Shown here piece by piece: positions 35,576 to 44,040 of a stretch of 64,000 bases of DNA (the stretch's first letter is position 1; every line of letters begins with the position of its first letter). Position numbers and translations under genes: made by a program. The notes beneath the pieces were generated by a model. It saw only the letters and a program-made list of their open reading frames with translations. It searched no databases and was not told where the DNA came from. This DNA is from CAJQPP01 sp963793465 (GTDB taxonomy: Bacteria; Planctomycetota; Planctomycetia; Pirellulales; Pirellulaceae), in NCBI GenBank assembly GCA_963793465.1, contig CAWCAJ010000001.1, positions 1 through 64,000 of the forward strand, read 5' to 3'.

Positions 35576-35599
35576 CGTCGCGACGCAACGTTGCGACGC
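35575..35599 (+). repeat. Nested palindromes after the metallopeptidase gene
   Basis: Inverted arms GCGTCGC (35575-35581) and GCGACGC (35593-35599) enclose GCAACGTTGC (35585-35594), itself a perfect palindrome, as is GCGTCGCGACGC (35575-35586). It sits exactly at the stop codon of the 33515 gene. It could act as a terminator or mRNA-end hairpin, but no T-tract follows. Confidence 0.55.
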
Positions 35600-35956
35600 A
35601 AGGGGACCTTGAGGACTCCAGGGGAACGGCGTGCGTTACCGGTTGGTTGCTGCGGATGCGACATGATTCCGCTCAAAACCGGGAATATTCGACCGAAAAC
35701 CGGGTCGGAGATCTTGTTTACCTGGCACCTGACTGCCTTCCCGAGGTTTATAATTGCGGCGACAGACTCCATGACTGACGACCGGGGCACCAGCATCACT
35801 TACGCGACATTGAGTCGCTCAAATTGCGGATCGCCGCCCTCACGGAAGTCGGTTTCAAGATTGGAAAGTCGTCAGGAACGCCGGTAGCCATTCCTGGCAC
35901 CGCTGTTTCCTGTCCCCCACAGGCAAATCCCAATTTGAACGCCCAGGCCACCTGCC
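35600..35956 (+). other. Intergenic region before the amidohydrolase gene
   Basis: About 360 bp with no supported gene; short open frames have no protein-like features. It probably carries the promoter of the amidohydrolase-ExbD gene. Nothing else was recognised. Confidence 0.4.
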
Positions 35957-37687
35957 ATGTCCCACGCTCGCTTTCTGTTGTGTTTGATGCTCCTGTGTTT
36001 CTCGCCCCGCTCCGTGTGCTGCCTCGCGCAAGCCCCGGCTGCAGAGTCCTACCTGGTGACCAATGCCCGAATCTTTGACGTCGAAGCGGGTCGATTGGAA
36101 CCGACTCCGCGGTCCATTTTGATCACAGGCAATCGGATTGTCAGCATTGACCAGCGGCAACCCTCAGCGGGAATGTCGGTACTGGACGTTCAGGGACGTG
36201 TGGTCCTGCCGGGCTTGATCGATCTGCACTCGCACTTGTTGCTGCATCCCTATGACGAAGCCACCTGGAATGAACAGGTGCTGAATGAATCTTTGGAATT
36301 GCGTACGATTCGTGGCACCGTGGCTGCCCGGCGGACACTGCAAGCCGGTTTCACGACACTTCGCGACCTGGGCACCGAAGGAGCCGGTTTTGCCGATGTC
36401 GCGTTGCGTGATGCCATTCAGGGTGGCATCATCGATGGTCCACGGGTCTTTGCGGCCACGAAAGCGTTGGTCACGACCGGTGGTTACGGGCCCATGGGAT
36501 TCGATCCCCGCTGGAAAATGCCGGTGGGCGCCCAAGCCGTGGACGGTGTGGCAGAATGCCGCAGGGCCACCCGGGAACAAATCGCGGCCGGAGCGGACTG
36601 GATCAAAGTCTATGCCGACTACCGTCGAAGACCCGGCGACGTTTCCACACCGACTTTCTCCCAGGAGGAGCTGAATGCCATCGTCCAGGAAGCCAGTTCT
36701 GCGGGTATTCCGGTTGCCGCCCACGCCACTACCAATGAGGGAATCCGACGCAGTATTGCGGCCGGCGTAAAAACGATCGAACACGGTTACGACGCATCGC
36801 TGCAGACGCTGCAGCAAATGCGTGAAAAAGGTGTCGTGCTATGCCCGACCCTGGCGGCTTCGGAATCGATGGCCAACTATGGCGGCTGGGATCCAGCACA
36901 GGATCCCGATCCACCACGGATTGTGGCCGCCAAGACACTCATCAAGAATGCGCTGACCGCCGGCGTCAACATTGCTTGCGGCAGCGATGTCGGCGTATTC
37001 GCGCACGGGGACAATGCGCGGGAACTGGAATTGATGTTTGCCTATGGCATGTCGATCGAACAGGTATTGCGGAGCGCGACCACCATGGCCGCCAGCGTGT
37101 TGGGAGAGAAATCGCTGGGTCGGGTGCAAGCCGATTTTCTGGCTGATTTGATCGTCGTCAATGAAAACCCGCTGGAAAACCTGTTCACACTGCGAGAACC
37201 GGTAATCGTCATCAAAGATGGGATGATTGTGGTGGATCGTCGCAACGCAGCGACGGCCGAACCCCTGTCAGATAACTCAAACCCGGATCAGCTGCTGGAA
37301 ACCAGCCCCCGGAATCCCGACCCCTCGATGTCCGGACTGATTCAGCAATTGGATAGTGGATCGCCCAACATCATTGAGATCAACCCGGCGGGCAATTCGC
37401 CGAATCCACCCCCCGAGAAAGCGGAAACCAACAAGCCCATTCCCGATAAGGGCGCCGCAGCCTACTTGCATTTCGAACTGCTGCTGGATGGGTCTTTTTC
37501 CCGGAACGGAACCCGCATCGCCAAAGGGGACTTGGCACGCTACATCGCCGCCCAATTGGAACGGGGGATCCAGAAAGCGATCGTCAGCGTCTCACGTAAA
37601 CAGGACTACCGCAAACTCCTGGAAACCCAGGAGTGGCTTAATACCCTGGGCATCCCATCGGTGAACTTCGAAGTCCTCGACGAATAG
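35957..37687 (+). CDS. Secreted amidohydrolase fused to an ExbD/TolR-like C-terminal domain
   Basis: A 576-residue protein. Signal peptide (FLLCLMLLCFSPRSVCC), then a metal-dependent amidohydrolase of the imidazolonepropionase/prolidase-like group: HSH at 91-93, Lys217 in WIKVYADY, His256 (AAHATT), His276 (TIEHGYD) and Asp344 (CGSDVG) are the expected metal and catalytic residues. Relatives hydrolyse dipeptides or cyclic amides. A Pro/Asn-rich linker (about 430-500) leads to residues 503-576, which look like the periplasmic domain of ExbD/TolR (DGSFSRNGTRIAKGDLARYI, then KAIVSVSRKQDYRKLLETQE and SVNFEVLDE) but without its membrane helix. The fusion is unusual. Alone in its transcription unit, convergent with aroA. 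Confidence 0.87.
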   Translation: MSHARFLLCLMLLCFSPRSVCCLAQAPAAESYLVTNARIFDVEAGRLEPTPRSILITGNRIVSIDQRQPSAGMSVLDVQGRVVLPGLIDLHSHLLLHPYDEATWNEQVLNESLELRTIRGTVAARRTLQAGFTTLRDLGTEGAGFADVALRDAIQGGIIDGPRVFAATKALVTTGGYGPMGFDPRWKMPVGAQAVDGVAECRRATREQIAAGADWIKVYADYRRRPGDVSTPTFSQEELNAIVQEASSAGIPVAAHATTNEGIRRSIAAGVKTIEHGYDASLQTLQQMREKGVVLCPTLAASESMANYGGWDPAQDPDPPRIVAAKTLIKNALTAGVNIACGSDVGVFAHGDNARELELMFAYGMSIEQVLRSATTMAASVLGEKSLGRVQADFLADLIVVNENPLENLFTLREPVIVIKDGMIVVDRRNAATAEPLSDNSNPDQLLETSPRNPDPSMSGLIQQLDSGSPNIIEINPAGNSPNPPPEKAETNKPIPDKGAAAYLHFELLLDGSFSRNGTRIAKGDLARYIAAQLERGIQKAIVSVSRKQDYRKLLETQEWLNTLGIPSVNFEVLDE

Positions 37688-37688
37688 T

Positions 37689-37731
37689 GCGGCCGCCCGG
37701 GTGCAGGCCGCCCGGGTGCAGGCCGCCCGGA
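37689..37731 (+). repeat. Three tandem 15-bp GC-rich repeats
   Basis: Units gcaggccgcccgggt are repeated about three times directly after the amidohydrolase stop, in the gap between convergent genes. Each contains the palindrome GCCGCCCGGG-like core. Possible slippage repeat; no T-tract is next to it. Confidence 0.7.
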
Positions 37732-37847
37732 CGTGTCGCGTGCGCTGCCCACAGGTTGCCGAACTTTTTTGAACGCCCGGACGCGGCACCGTGACCAACC
37801 CGTCCTCGTTCGCAAACGCCCCAGCCGGCGAATCCGGGCTGACTGTC

Positions 37848-39122
37848 TCAGGCATTCGTCACACGTTGCAGGTCCGCCCAGAAACCGGGATACGTTTTCG
37901 CGACGCAGCCGGGATTGCGGATGACAACACCCGGTTGCCGCAACCCGACCAAAGACAATGCCATGGCCATCCGATGATCATTGTAGGTTTCCAGCTCGGC
38001 GGGCTGTAGTCTGCCGGGCACGATCACGAGGCCATCCTGGGTTTCCTGCACATCGGCTCCCAGCTTGCGTAATTCGATGGCCAGGTTTCCAATCCGATCG
38101 GTTTCCTTCAAGCGATTGTGTGCCACACCGCGAATGCGAGTTTCCCCTTCTGCGAACAACGCCACGGCCGCCAGCGTTTGCACGGTATCGCTGATATCGT
38201 TCATGTCCACATCAATGCCTTTCAAATCACCACCGTAAATAGCAGTCCCGGTTTCGTCAGCGATGATCTGGCACCCCATGTCTTCCAAAACCTGCAGAAA
38301 ACGCACATCCCCCTGCAAGGCACCCAGGGTCAGTCCTTGTACCCGGCACCGCCCCCCCGTGATTGCGGCGGCCGCCCAGAAGTAGGAAGCGGCTGTGGCA
38401 TCCGGCTCAATTTCATAATGCTGGCCTTGATATTGATGGCGGGGATCCACCGAATACTCTCCCACCTCCGTCATTTGAGTCACGTCCACACCAAATTGCC
38501 GCATCACCTGGCAAGTCATGTGAACATAGGGTTGAGAAACCAGTTGACCTTTGACCTGCAGCACCGAGAAACTTTGCGTTTTTGGCAGGATCATCAGCAG
38601 GGCACTCAGAAACTGGCTGGATTGGCTGGATTCAACTCGGGTGCAGCCACCTTTCAAGCCCCGACCCCGCACCTCAACAGGTGGACATCCCTGCCGGCAG
38701 CTCACCTGGCCCCCGAGCTGATTGAGTGCTTCCGCCAGATCCCCGATCGGTCGTTGCCGCATGCGTGCCACGCCATCCAAACGGTAGTTGCCGAATCCCA
38801 ATGCAGAAAGGGCAGTCAGAAAGCGGATGGACGTGCCGCTATTGCCCACATCCAATTCAATGTCGCCCCCGCGAATTTGCCCACCGCCCCCATCCACGAT
38901 GATCATGGAGCGATCCCAATCGGCTTGCAGCTGGATTCCCAGACGCTGCAATCCCGCCACCATCACTTCCGTATCATCGCTCCACAATGCACCTCGCAAC
39001 GTCGACGTCCCCTCCGCCAGGGCGCTGCAAATCAAGGCCCGATTGGTCAGGCTCTTGGAACCGGGAGGCCGGATCTCCGCGTCGATGGGCCCCCCGGACT
39101 GGACTTCCATACTGTCGGTCAA
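37848..39122 (-). CDS. aroA: 3-phosphoshikimate 1-carboxyvinyltransferase (EPSP synthase)
   Basis: Sixth step of the shikimate pathway: joins phosphoenolpyruvate to shikimate-3-phosphate in the cytoplasm. The 424-residue sequence has the N-terminal substrate-binding PGSKSLTNRALICSALAEGT, the signature DVGNSGTSIRFLTALSAL, RQRPIGDLAEALNQLGG, and the C-terminal RGVAHNRLKETDRIGNLAIE and HRMAMALSLVGL motifs. Length is normal. The ATG overlaps the stop of the upstream PQQ-propeller gene by four bases (39119-39122), so the two are translationally coupled, an odd pairing of a biosynthetic enzyme with a secreted protein. Confidence 0.97.
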   Translation of the reverse strand: MTDSMEVQSGGPIDAEIRPPGSKSLTNRALICSALAEGTSTLRGALWSDDTEVMVAGLQRLGIQLQADWDRSMIIVDGGGGQIRGGDIELDVGNSGTSIRFLTALSALGFGNYRLDGVARMRQRPIGDLAEALNQLGGQVSCRQGCPPVEVRGRGLKGGCTRVESSQSSQFLSALLMILPKTQSFSVLQVKGQLVSQPYVHMTCQVMRQFGVDVTQMTEVGEYSVDPRHQYQGQHYEIEPDATAASYFWAAAAITGGRCRVQGLTLGALQGDVRFLQVLEDMGCQIIADETGTAIYGGDLKGIDVDMNDISDTVQTLAAVALFAEGETRIRGVAHNRLKETDRIGNLAIELRKLGADVQETQDGLVIVPGRLQPAELETYNDHRMAMALSLVGLRQPGVVIRNPGCVAKTYPGFWADLQRVTNA

Positions 39123-40363
39123 GGCAGGCCCTTAACCGGTTGTTTGGTGAATTTGTAGAGGTACTTGTCACTCCGCATGAACAGACACCCCGCGGCAGCC
39201 GCTGGCGATCCGAGGAATACCTCGTCCGCAAAGTCGGCCGTATGCACGACGCGATCGTTGTCGTCGGCAAACTCGCCAGCAACGTTCATGACGGATACCG
39301 TCCCGTCCTGCGTAAAAAAGTAAAGATGATTGCCGGCCAACAAGGGCGTGGTCCAGTGTTGCCCACCTACCCGCGTCTTCCAGATTTCTTCACCGGAGTC
39401 TGCCGCAGCACAAGTGACAATGCCACCGCGTCCGAACACATAGATCCGGCCCGCATGCACGATGTTGCTTTGCGAACCCGCCGCCAGCTTGGTGGAATTG
39501 TAAAGTTCCTGAATATCGCCGCTCTCCGAATCAAACTCCACAACCGTCAGTCCATCCAGCGGGATAAACAACCGATTACCCGACAAGGCCGATGAGGGAA
39601 TCGGATTGCCCCGTCCCTCTTTTTCCCAAACGATACGGCCGCTGGCCAATTCGACGACGGTCGCTCTGGCAGCGGATTGCAAAAGACAAAGTGGCTTTTC
39701 CCCCTGGGTATTGAAGACCAGCGGCGAGGCCCAACTGGCTTCTTTGTCACGAGGAATTTCCCAGAGTGTCTGCCCGCTATGTTTGTCAATGCCGGTGGCA
39801 AAGGAATCGCCCTGGTTCTCGACCTGACAGACAACGACGTCGCCATAAACCATCGGCGAAGAGGACATTCCCGTATCGTGACCTGCCTTGGGATGGTCCA
39901 CCGCCAACCCGCGACACCATTTCAAATTGCCGTCCAGGTCAAGGCAGAACAGATCGTTGGATGAATAAAACGCAAAGATGCTTTCACCATCCGTACAGGG
40001 CGTGGGTGCCGCGTTGGCGGACAACGGGTGACAGAAGCAGCGTCCCGTGGCCCAGAATCGGCGCTGCCAGATTTTGCTGCCGTCACTGGCACGGAAGCAA
40101 ACGATATAAAGCTGGTCCTGTTTGTCGCCGCTGGAGCAGGTCACGATCACGCGATCACCAATCACAATCGGACTGGAAGGTCCACGTCCCGGCAACTCCA
40201 CCTTCCAGGCCAGGTTGCTGGACTCGCTGATTTCAATCGGTAATCCGGACTCCCCGGAAACGCTGGAGCCATTGATACCTCGAAAAGACCACCAATCGGC
40301 TGCCACCGGGGACAACCCCAGGGCCAGGAAGAATACGACTGCCAAACAGTAATTTGTTTTCAT
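39119..40363 (-). CDS. Secreted PQQ-like beta-propeller repeat protein
   Basis: A 414-residue exported protein: signal peptide (YCLAVVFFLALGLSPVAA) and then seven or eight beta-propeller blades of the outer-membrane BamB/quinoprotein type (VICFRASDGSKIWQRRF-like, FATGIDKHSGQTLWEIPRD, VELASGRIVWEKEGRGN). Planctomycetes carry many of these; they are thought to be binding scaffolds and few have a known cofactor. No catalytic residues of PQQ dehydrogenases could be recognised. It begins 89 bp after the upstream gene's stop and overlaps aroA by four bases. Confidence 0.9.
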   Translation of the reverse strand: MKTNYCLAVVFFLALGLSPVAADWWSFRGINGSSVSGESGLPIEISESSNLAWKVELPGRGPSSPIVIGDRVIVTCSSGDKQDQLYIVCFRASDGSKIWQRRFWATGRCFCHPLSANAAPTPCTDGESIFAFYSSNDLFCLDLDGNLKWCRGLAVDHPKAGHDTGMSSSPMVYGDVVVCQVENQGDSFATGIDKHSGQTLWEIPRDKEASWASPLVFNTQGEKPLCLLQSAARATVVELASGRIVWEKEGRGNPIPSSALSGNRLFIPLDGLTVVEFDSESGDIQELYNSTKLAAGSQSNIVHAGRIYVFGRGGIVTCAAADSGEEIWKTRVGGQHWTTPLLAGNHLYFFTQDGTVSVMNVAGEFADDNDRVVHTADFADEVFLGSPAAAAGCLFMRSDKYLYKFTKQPVKGLP

Positions 40364-40451
40364 GGGATGTTGAGTATTGCAGGAAAGTTGTTGTTCGTTG
40401 GATCGTCGATTGCGTCCGCCTGAATGGGAACCTGGCGGAGTTCATACCAGG

Positions 40452-41594
40452 CTATTCTTGTGCCGCCGCAGCAACAGGAAGGACGGCCTTGCCATCGGCC
40501 TCGCATACCCGCAGTTGAAACATCCATCGATTTGCCCAGGGCTGTGTTTGTTCGTTTTGGCAAATCTTGAACAGGATCTGATTGGCACCTTTTTTGAAAG
40601 TGGCACGTCCCCGGAACTGGTCCGTCATCATGCCCACATGATGGATCTCATTGTTGATAATCTCATTGCCGTTTACCCAGACCTTGTTGCCATTGATACA
40701 ACCGATTCGGATATCCACATCCTGCTCCTCGGGCGAGTCAAATTCAGCGAAGGCATAAGCGATCACACCCTTTTCCTCCGCCAACAATGCGTTCAAATCC
40801 ACAACGCCCGAGGGATCCAATGTGTTGTGTCGCTGCCAGGTAATGGGCTGGCCTGTTTTGGAATCTTCATAGCTGGCTGAGAGGTCGACATTTCCGGGAT
40901 CCGATTCCGGTCCCAGGACCTTGTCAAAGCCCTCTTCATTTGTGTTGTCGAAGGGTCCCACCACTGCCCAGCTGGCGATGACGCCCAATTGCTTCTGCAG
41001 GTTGACTTCGATGCCACGGTCCCCCAACATTTGAGCGATGCTCGACATCTGCTCGACTTCGCGAGCGTATGGCAACGCTTGTGCCAACATGCCAATGGCA
41101 TCGTCTGAGTTTCCCGCCTGACCCGCTTTCTGGATGAAATGGGCCACCGCCAATTGACGCAAGGGCAAGCTGGGGTCGTCCAACATTTCAGCCAAGTGCT
41201 TTTCGGCAAACGCAGGATCAGCATCGGCAAGCAACTCGAAAGCCATCAGTCGGCCCATGGAGGATCCGGATGGATCCCTCCAATAGTCTTCGATTTCCTT
41301 ACGAGGCAGGGGACCTTGTTGCAACGCCGACTGCACACCACCGCGGAGCCAGTTGAGTGCGAGCACATTGGCGTCCTGCATGCCCTGCAACATGACCGGT
41401 ACGTCCGCAGCAGTGGCACGATTCAAAATGGCAACCGCTTTCACTGCCTGGTCGTGGCCTTGACCTCCGACATCCACCTGTTTGATGGTCTCGATCGCCT
41501 GTTGCAAATCGGGATCCTGCGCTGCAACAGTCGCCGCCCCCAGCGAAACCAGGTTCCCCAACAGAACCCACAGAAAAAACATCCGGATATTCAT
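40452..41594 (-). CDS. Secreted HEAT-like repeat protein with carbohydrate-binding-like C-terminus
   Basis: A 380-residue protein of unknown function. A signal peptide (MFFLWVLLGNLVSLGAATVA) leads to helical repeats resembling HEAT/Armadillo units (LMAFELLADADPAFAEKHLA, LRQLAVAHFIQKAGQAGN), then a beta-rich region starting WAVVGPFDNTNEEGFDKVLG. The end (GCINGNKVWVNGNEIINNEI...GANQILFKICQNE) resembles the sugar-binding beta-sandwich found in planctomycete glycoside-associated proteins. The ATG at 41594 starts the signal peptide; the upstream extension lacks protein character. Upstream of and co-directional with the PQQ-propeller gene. Confidence 0.8.
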   Translation of the reverse strand: MNIRMFFLWVLLGNLVSLGAATVAAQDPDLQQAIETIKQVDVGGQGHDQAVKAVAILNRATAADVPVMLQGMQDANVLALNWLRGGVQSALQQGPLPRKEIEDYWRDPSGSSMGRLMAFELLADADPAFAEKHLAEMLDDPSLPLRQLAVAHFIQKAGQAGNSDDAIGMLAQALPYAREVEQMSSIAQMLGDRGIEVNLQKQLGVIASWAVVGPFDNTNEEGFDKVLGPESDPGNVDLSASYEDSKTGQPITWQRHNTLDPSGVVDLNALLAEEKGVIAYAFAEFDSPEEQDVDIRIGCINGNKVWVNGNEIINNEIHHVGMMTDQFRGRATFKKGANQILFKICQNEQTQPWANRWMFQLRVCEADGKAVLPVAAAAQE

Positions 41595-41930
41595 ACAAAA
41601 TCTTTCACTACAAGACAGAACGGACCTGCGGGAGATTGCGTGCCGCAAGGAGCTGCGTAGAACCGTCGCTCTTTCAGCTGCTGCGGAGTCATTCCATGAA
41701 CGTAATCCCGCTGCAGCCGGACGTTTCCCATCCATTGATTGTAGCTAACGGTGAGCCTTGCGAAAGCATGGCCCACCCTCCCCCATCGGCAAGAATCAAC
41801 ACATCGTTGGATCGGCAACCCGCCCCGCTTGCTTCCCGTCATCTGGCCACCGCTGTTTGCGGAGCCATGCCCCCGGATTTATACTTGCCCGCAGTTCAAT
41901 TCACTCCCATGCCCTTCAAGGACTAGTCCC

Positions 41931-42866
41931 ATGCTCTGGAACCGCCGAGAACTTTTGAAAGCAGGATGCGTGGCATCGACCGCCTGGACCTGGACCCAGC
42001 TAACTGCTGATTGGAAACCTGCGATGCTTCAGGACAGGAGCCTGCCATTGTTCGAAATCTCACTGGCCGAATGGTCCCTGCATCGCAGCCTGCAGAATGG
42101 CAGCCTCGACCATCTCGACTTCCCCAAAATCACCAAACAGGAGTTCGGGATAGAAGCCGTGGAATACGTCAACAGTTTTTTCAAGGACAAGGCAGAAAAC
42201 ACGGCCTACCTGAAGGATCTGAAACAACGCTGCGACGACCAGGGTGTCAAATCCCTGCTGATCATGTGCGATGGCGAGGGGCAATTGGGAGACCCTGACG
42301 ACAAACAACGCACGCAAGCGGTGGAAAACCACTACCGCTGGGTCACCGCCGCCAAATTCCTGGGCTGCCACTCCATTCGCGTCAATGCCGGGTCTGCCGG
42401 CTCCTACGACGAGCAAGCCCAACGGGCGGCCGATGGATTGCGGCGGCTCAGCGAATTTGCTGCCCAGCACGACCTGAACGTGATTGTCGAAAACCATGGC
42501 GGTCTGAGCTCTAACGGAGCCTGGTTGGCCAAGACCATTGAGTTGGCAGGCATGGAAAACTGCGGGACCTTGCCGGACTTTGGGAACTTCCGAGTTAGCA
42601 GCGAGGAAACCTACGATCGATACCAGGGCGTGGCCGAGCTGATGCCGTTTGCCAAAGCTGTCAGTGCCAAGAGCCACGACTTCGACGACAAGGGCAATGA
42701 AACTCATACTGACTACACCCGGATGATGAAGATTGTGCTGGATGCAGGCTATCGCGGCTGGGTGGGAATCGAATACGAGGGGAGCGGCTTGGACGAAAAC
42801 TCGGGGATCAAGGCTACCAAACAACTGCTGGAACGTGTCCGCACCGAACTGCAAGACGCCTATTGA
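41931..42866 (+). CDS. Sugar phosphate isomerase/epimerase (TIM barrel), exported
   Basis: A 311-residue xylose-isomerase-like TIM-barrel protein with a Tat-like N-terminus (MLWNRRELLKAGCVASTAWT). Likely metal ligands are Glu in VIVENHGGLSSNG, Asp in GTLPDFGNF, His in SAKSHDFDDKGN and Glu in WVGIEYEGSGLDE, in the standard order. These proteins usually epimerise keto-sugars or isomerise hydroxypyruvate; many in planctomycetes are secreted and uncharacterised. The ATG at 41931 is directly followed by the twin-arginine region. Divergent from the HEAT-like gene and single in its unit. Confidence 0.9.
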   Translation: MLWNRRELLKAGCVASTAWTWTQLTADWKPAMLQDRSLPLFEISLAEWSLHRSLQNGSLDHLDFPKITKQEFGIEAVEYVNSFFKDKAENTAYLKDLKQRCDDQGVKSLLIMCDGEGQLGDPDDKQRTQAVENHYRWVTAAKFLGCHSIRVNAGSAGSYDEQAQRAADGLRRLSEFAAQHDLNVIVENHGGLSSNGAWLAKTIELAGMENCGTLPDFGNFRVSSEETYDRYQGVAELMPFAKAVSAKSHDFDDKGNETHTDYTRMMKIVLDAGYRGWVGIEYEGSGLDENSGIKATKQLLERVRTELQDAY

Positions 42867-43195
42867 TGCCCCGGCCGCCGCGGCAGGCTGGCTGCTCACC
42901 CGCGGAACTTTAGACTTTTTGGAACCATTCCCCAAGTTTCTTTGCAGTGGACACATGGCCTTTGCAACTCAAAAACTGCTTAAATGTTGTGCAGTTTTAG
43001 GCTGCTTAAATTCGAGGCGGACCTGCCGGGATTATTTGCTCCGCCGGCCAATCGACGTAAGTGCAAGCAGCATAATGACATTAGCAGGCTGATTTGACGA
43101 CGGCGAGATAGTGGGGCAAACGGCTGGCGCAGGATGCCCGCCGAATCCTGCAATTACTTTTCTTCTCCCGTTCAGGGCGAAAAAGGAGTCTCGAC
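42867..43195 (+). other. AT-richer leader region before the ribbon-helix-helix gene
   Basis: A 329-bp gap without a gene. Between 42970 and 43012 it is AT-rich and has an inverted repeat and a direct repeat (listed separately). An AGGAGT ribosome site lies about seven bases before the ATG at 43196. Confidence 0.5.
42973..43011 (+). promoter_or_regulatory. Possible operator: AAACTGC...GCAGTTT inverted repeat and ctgcttaaat direct repeat
   Basis: Arms AAACTGC (42973-42979) and GCAGTTT (42991-42997) are perfect inverted copies 11 bases apart; ctgcttaaat occurs at 42976-42985 and 43002-43011. Because the next gene encodes a ribbon-helix-helix DNA-binding protein, self-regulation at these sites is plausible (inference). 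Not tested. Confidence 0.4.
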
Positions 43196-43771
43196 ATGAA
43201 CGACGTACTCGTAAACGAGAACTTTGACACCCGCAGTCAAAAGATCCTCCAGGTTGCCAAGCAGCTGTACCAGAGCAATCCGGATTGGGTGACTTTCTTC
43301 CGCGAGGTGCTGGGGGTCGATGGTGCGGCCCGCAGTGTGTTCCCGGATCAAAATGACTACGTCTCGTTTGAGAAGACCACTCAGTATTCTGAGATCCAGC
43401 AGATGGTCACCAACCTGCGGAACCGAAAAATCCCCGGGGGCAGTCATAACGAGGCCACCCGTGTGATCACCGTCCGATTGCCGGAAAGCCTGCATGAAGC
43501 GCTCAAGGCAGAGGCCGCGGACCACAAGACCAGCATGAACAAGCTGTGCATCTCCAAGCTGCTGCAGGTCCTCAACGAAGAGGAAAACAACGCGGCGATG
43601 GCGGCCGCCCGGGCTGCCGCTGCCGCTTCACCCCGTCCGTCCCAACTGCCGACACCGGCTGCCACCATCCCGATGCCCATGCCGACCAGTCCGTCCCAAG
43701 CCCCGGCCCCAGCCAACCATCGGCCCGAGCCGACGGGCATGCCGGGCACCCACCGAATTGGAAACTACTAG
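43196..43771 (+). CDS. Ribbon-helix-helix (Arc/CopG/HicB-type) DNA-binding protein with Ala/Pro-rich tail
   Basis: A 191-residue protein. The N-terminus (DTRSQKILQVAKQLYQSNPD, WVTFFREVLGVDGAA) is helical and unassigned. Residues about 97-125 (ITVRLPESLHEALKAEAADH, KTSMNKLCISKLLQ) form a clear ribbon-helix-helix: beta strand, then helix with the LPESLHxxL pattern of HicB/Arc antitoxin-like proteins. The last 65 residues are a low-complexity Ala then Pro/Met/Thr-rich tail (PMPMPTSPSQAPAPANH). No toxin gene is adjacent, so it is probably a chromosomal regulator rather than a toxin-antitoxin partner. A clear ribosome site precedes the ATG. Confidence 0.82.
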   Translation: MNDVLVNENFDTRSQKILQVAKQLYQSNPDWVTFFREVLGVDGAARSVFPDQNDYVSFEKTTQYSEIQQMVTNLRNRKIPGGSHNEATRVITVRLPESLHEALKAEAADHKTSMNKLCISKLLQVLNEEENNAAMAAARAAAAASPRPSQLPTPAATIPMPMPTSPSQAPAPANHRPEPTGMPGTHRIGNY

Positions 43772-43866
43772 ATCGCGTCTCGTTTCGGTGTGAACACGCG
43801 TGGTATCCCGAGCAACCAATCGCAGCAACCGGTCTTGGGCCGGTCACCCGGATTTGCTTTCGCCTT

Positions 43867-43993
43867 CCTCGGGTGTGAGCGGGACGCCGTTAGCCGCCGG
43901 CGTTTCGCTTTCCTCGGGTGTGAGCGGGACGGCGTGAGCCGCCGGCGTTTCGCTTTCCTCGGGTGTGAGCGGGACGGTGTAGCCGCCGGCGTT
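43867..43993 (+). repeat. 45-bp direct tandem repeat, two full copies and one partial
   Basis: Units begin with cctcgggtgtgagcgggac at 43867, 43912 and 43957, exactly 45 bases apart; the third copy diverges after about 37 bases. Because 45 is divisible by 3, open frames on both strands show a 15-residue repeat (for example PLTPEESETPAA on the minus strand). Not a CRISPR, because there are no spacers. Confidence 0.85.
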
Positions 43994-44040
43994 GTCAAGT
44001 TGGCTTTGGTGACAGGCCGGAGGCTCAGCCGATAGCGGGC

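Noticed and set aside
43867..43993. Possible CRISPR array
   Set aside because: Copies are directly adjacent with no unique spacers, so it is a plain tandem repeat.
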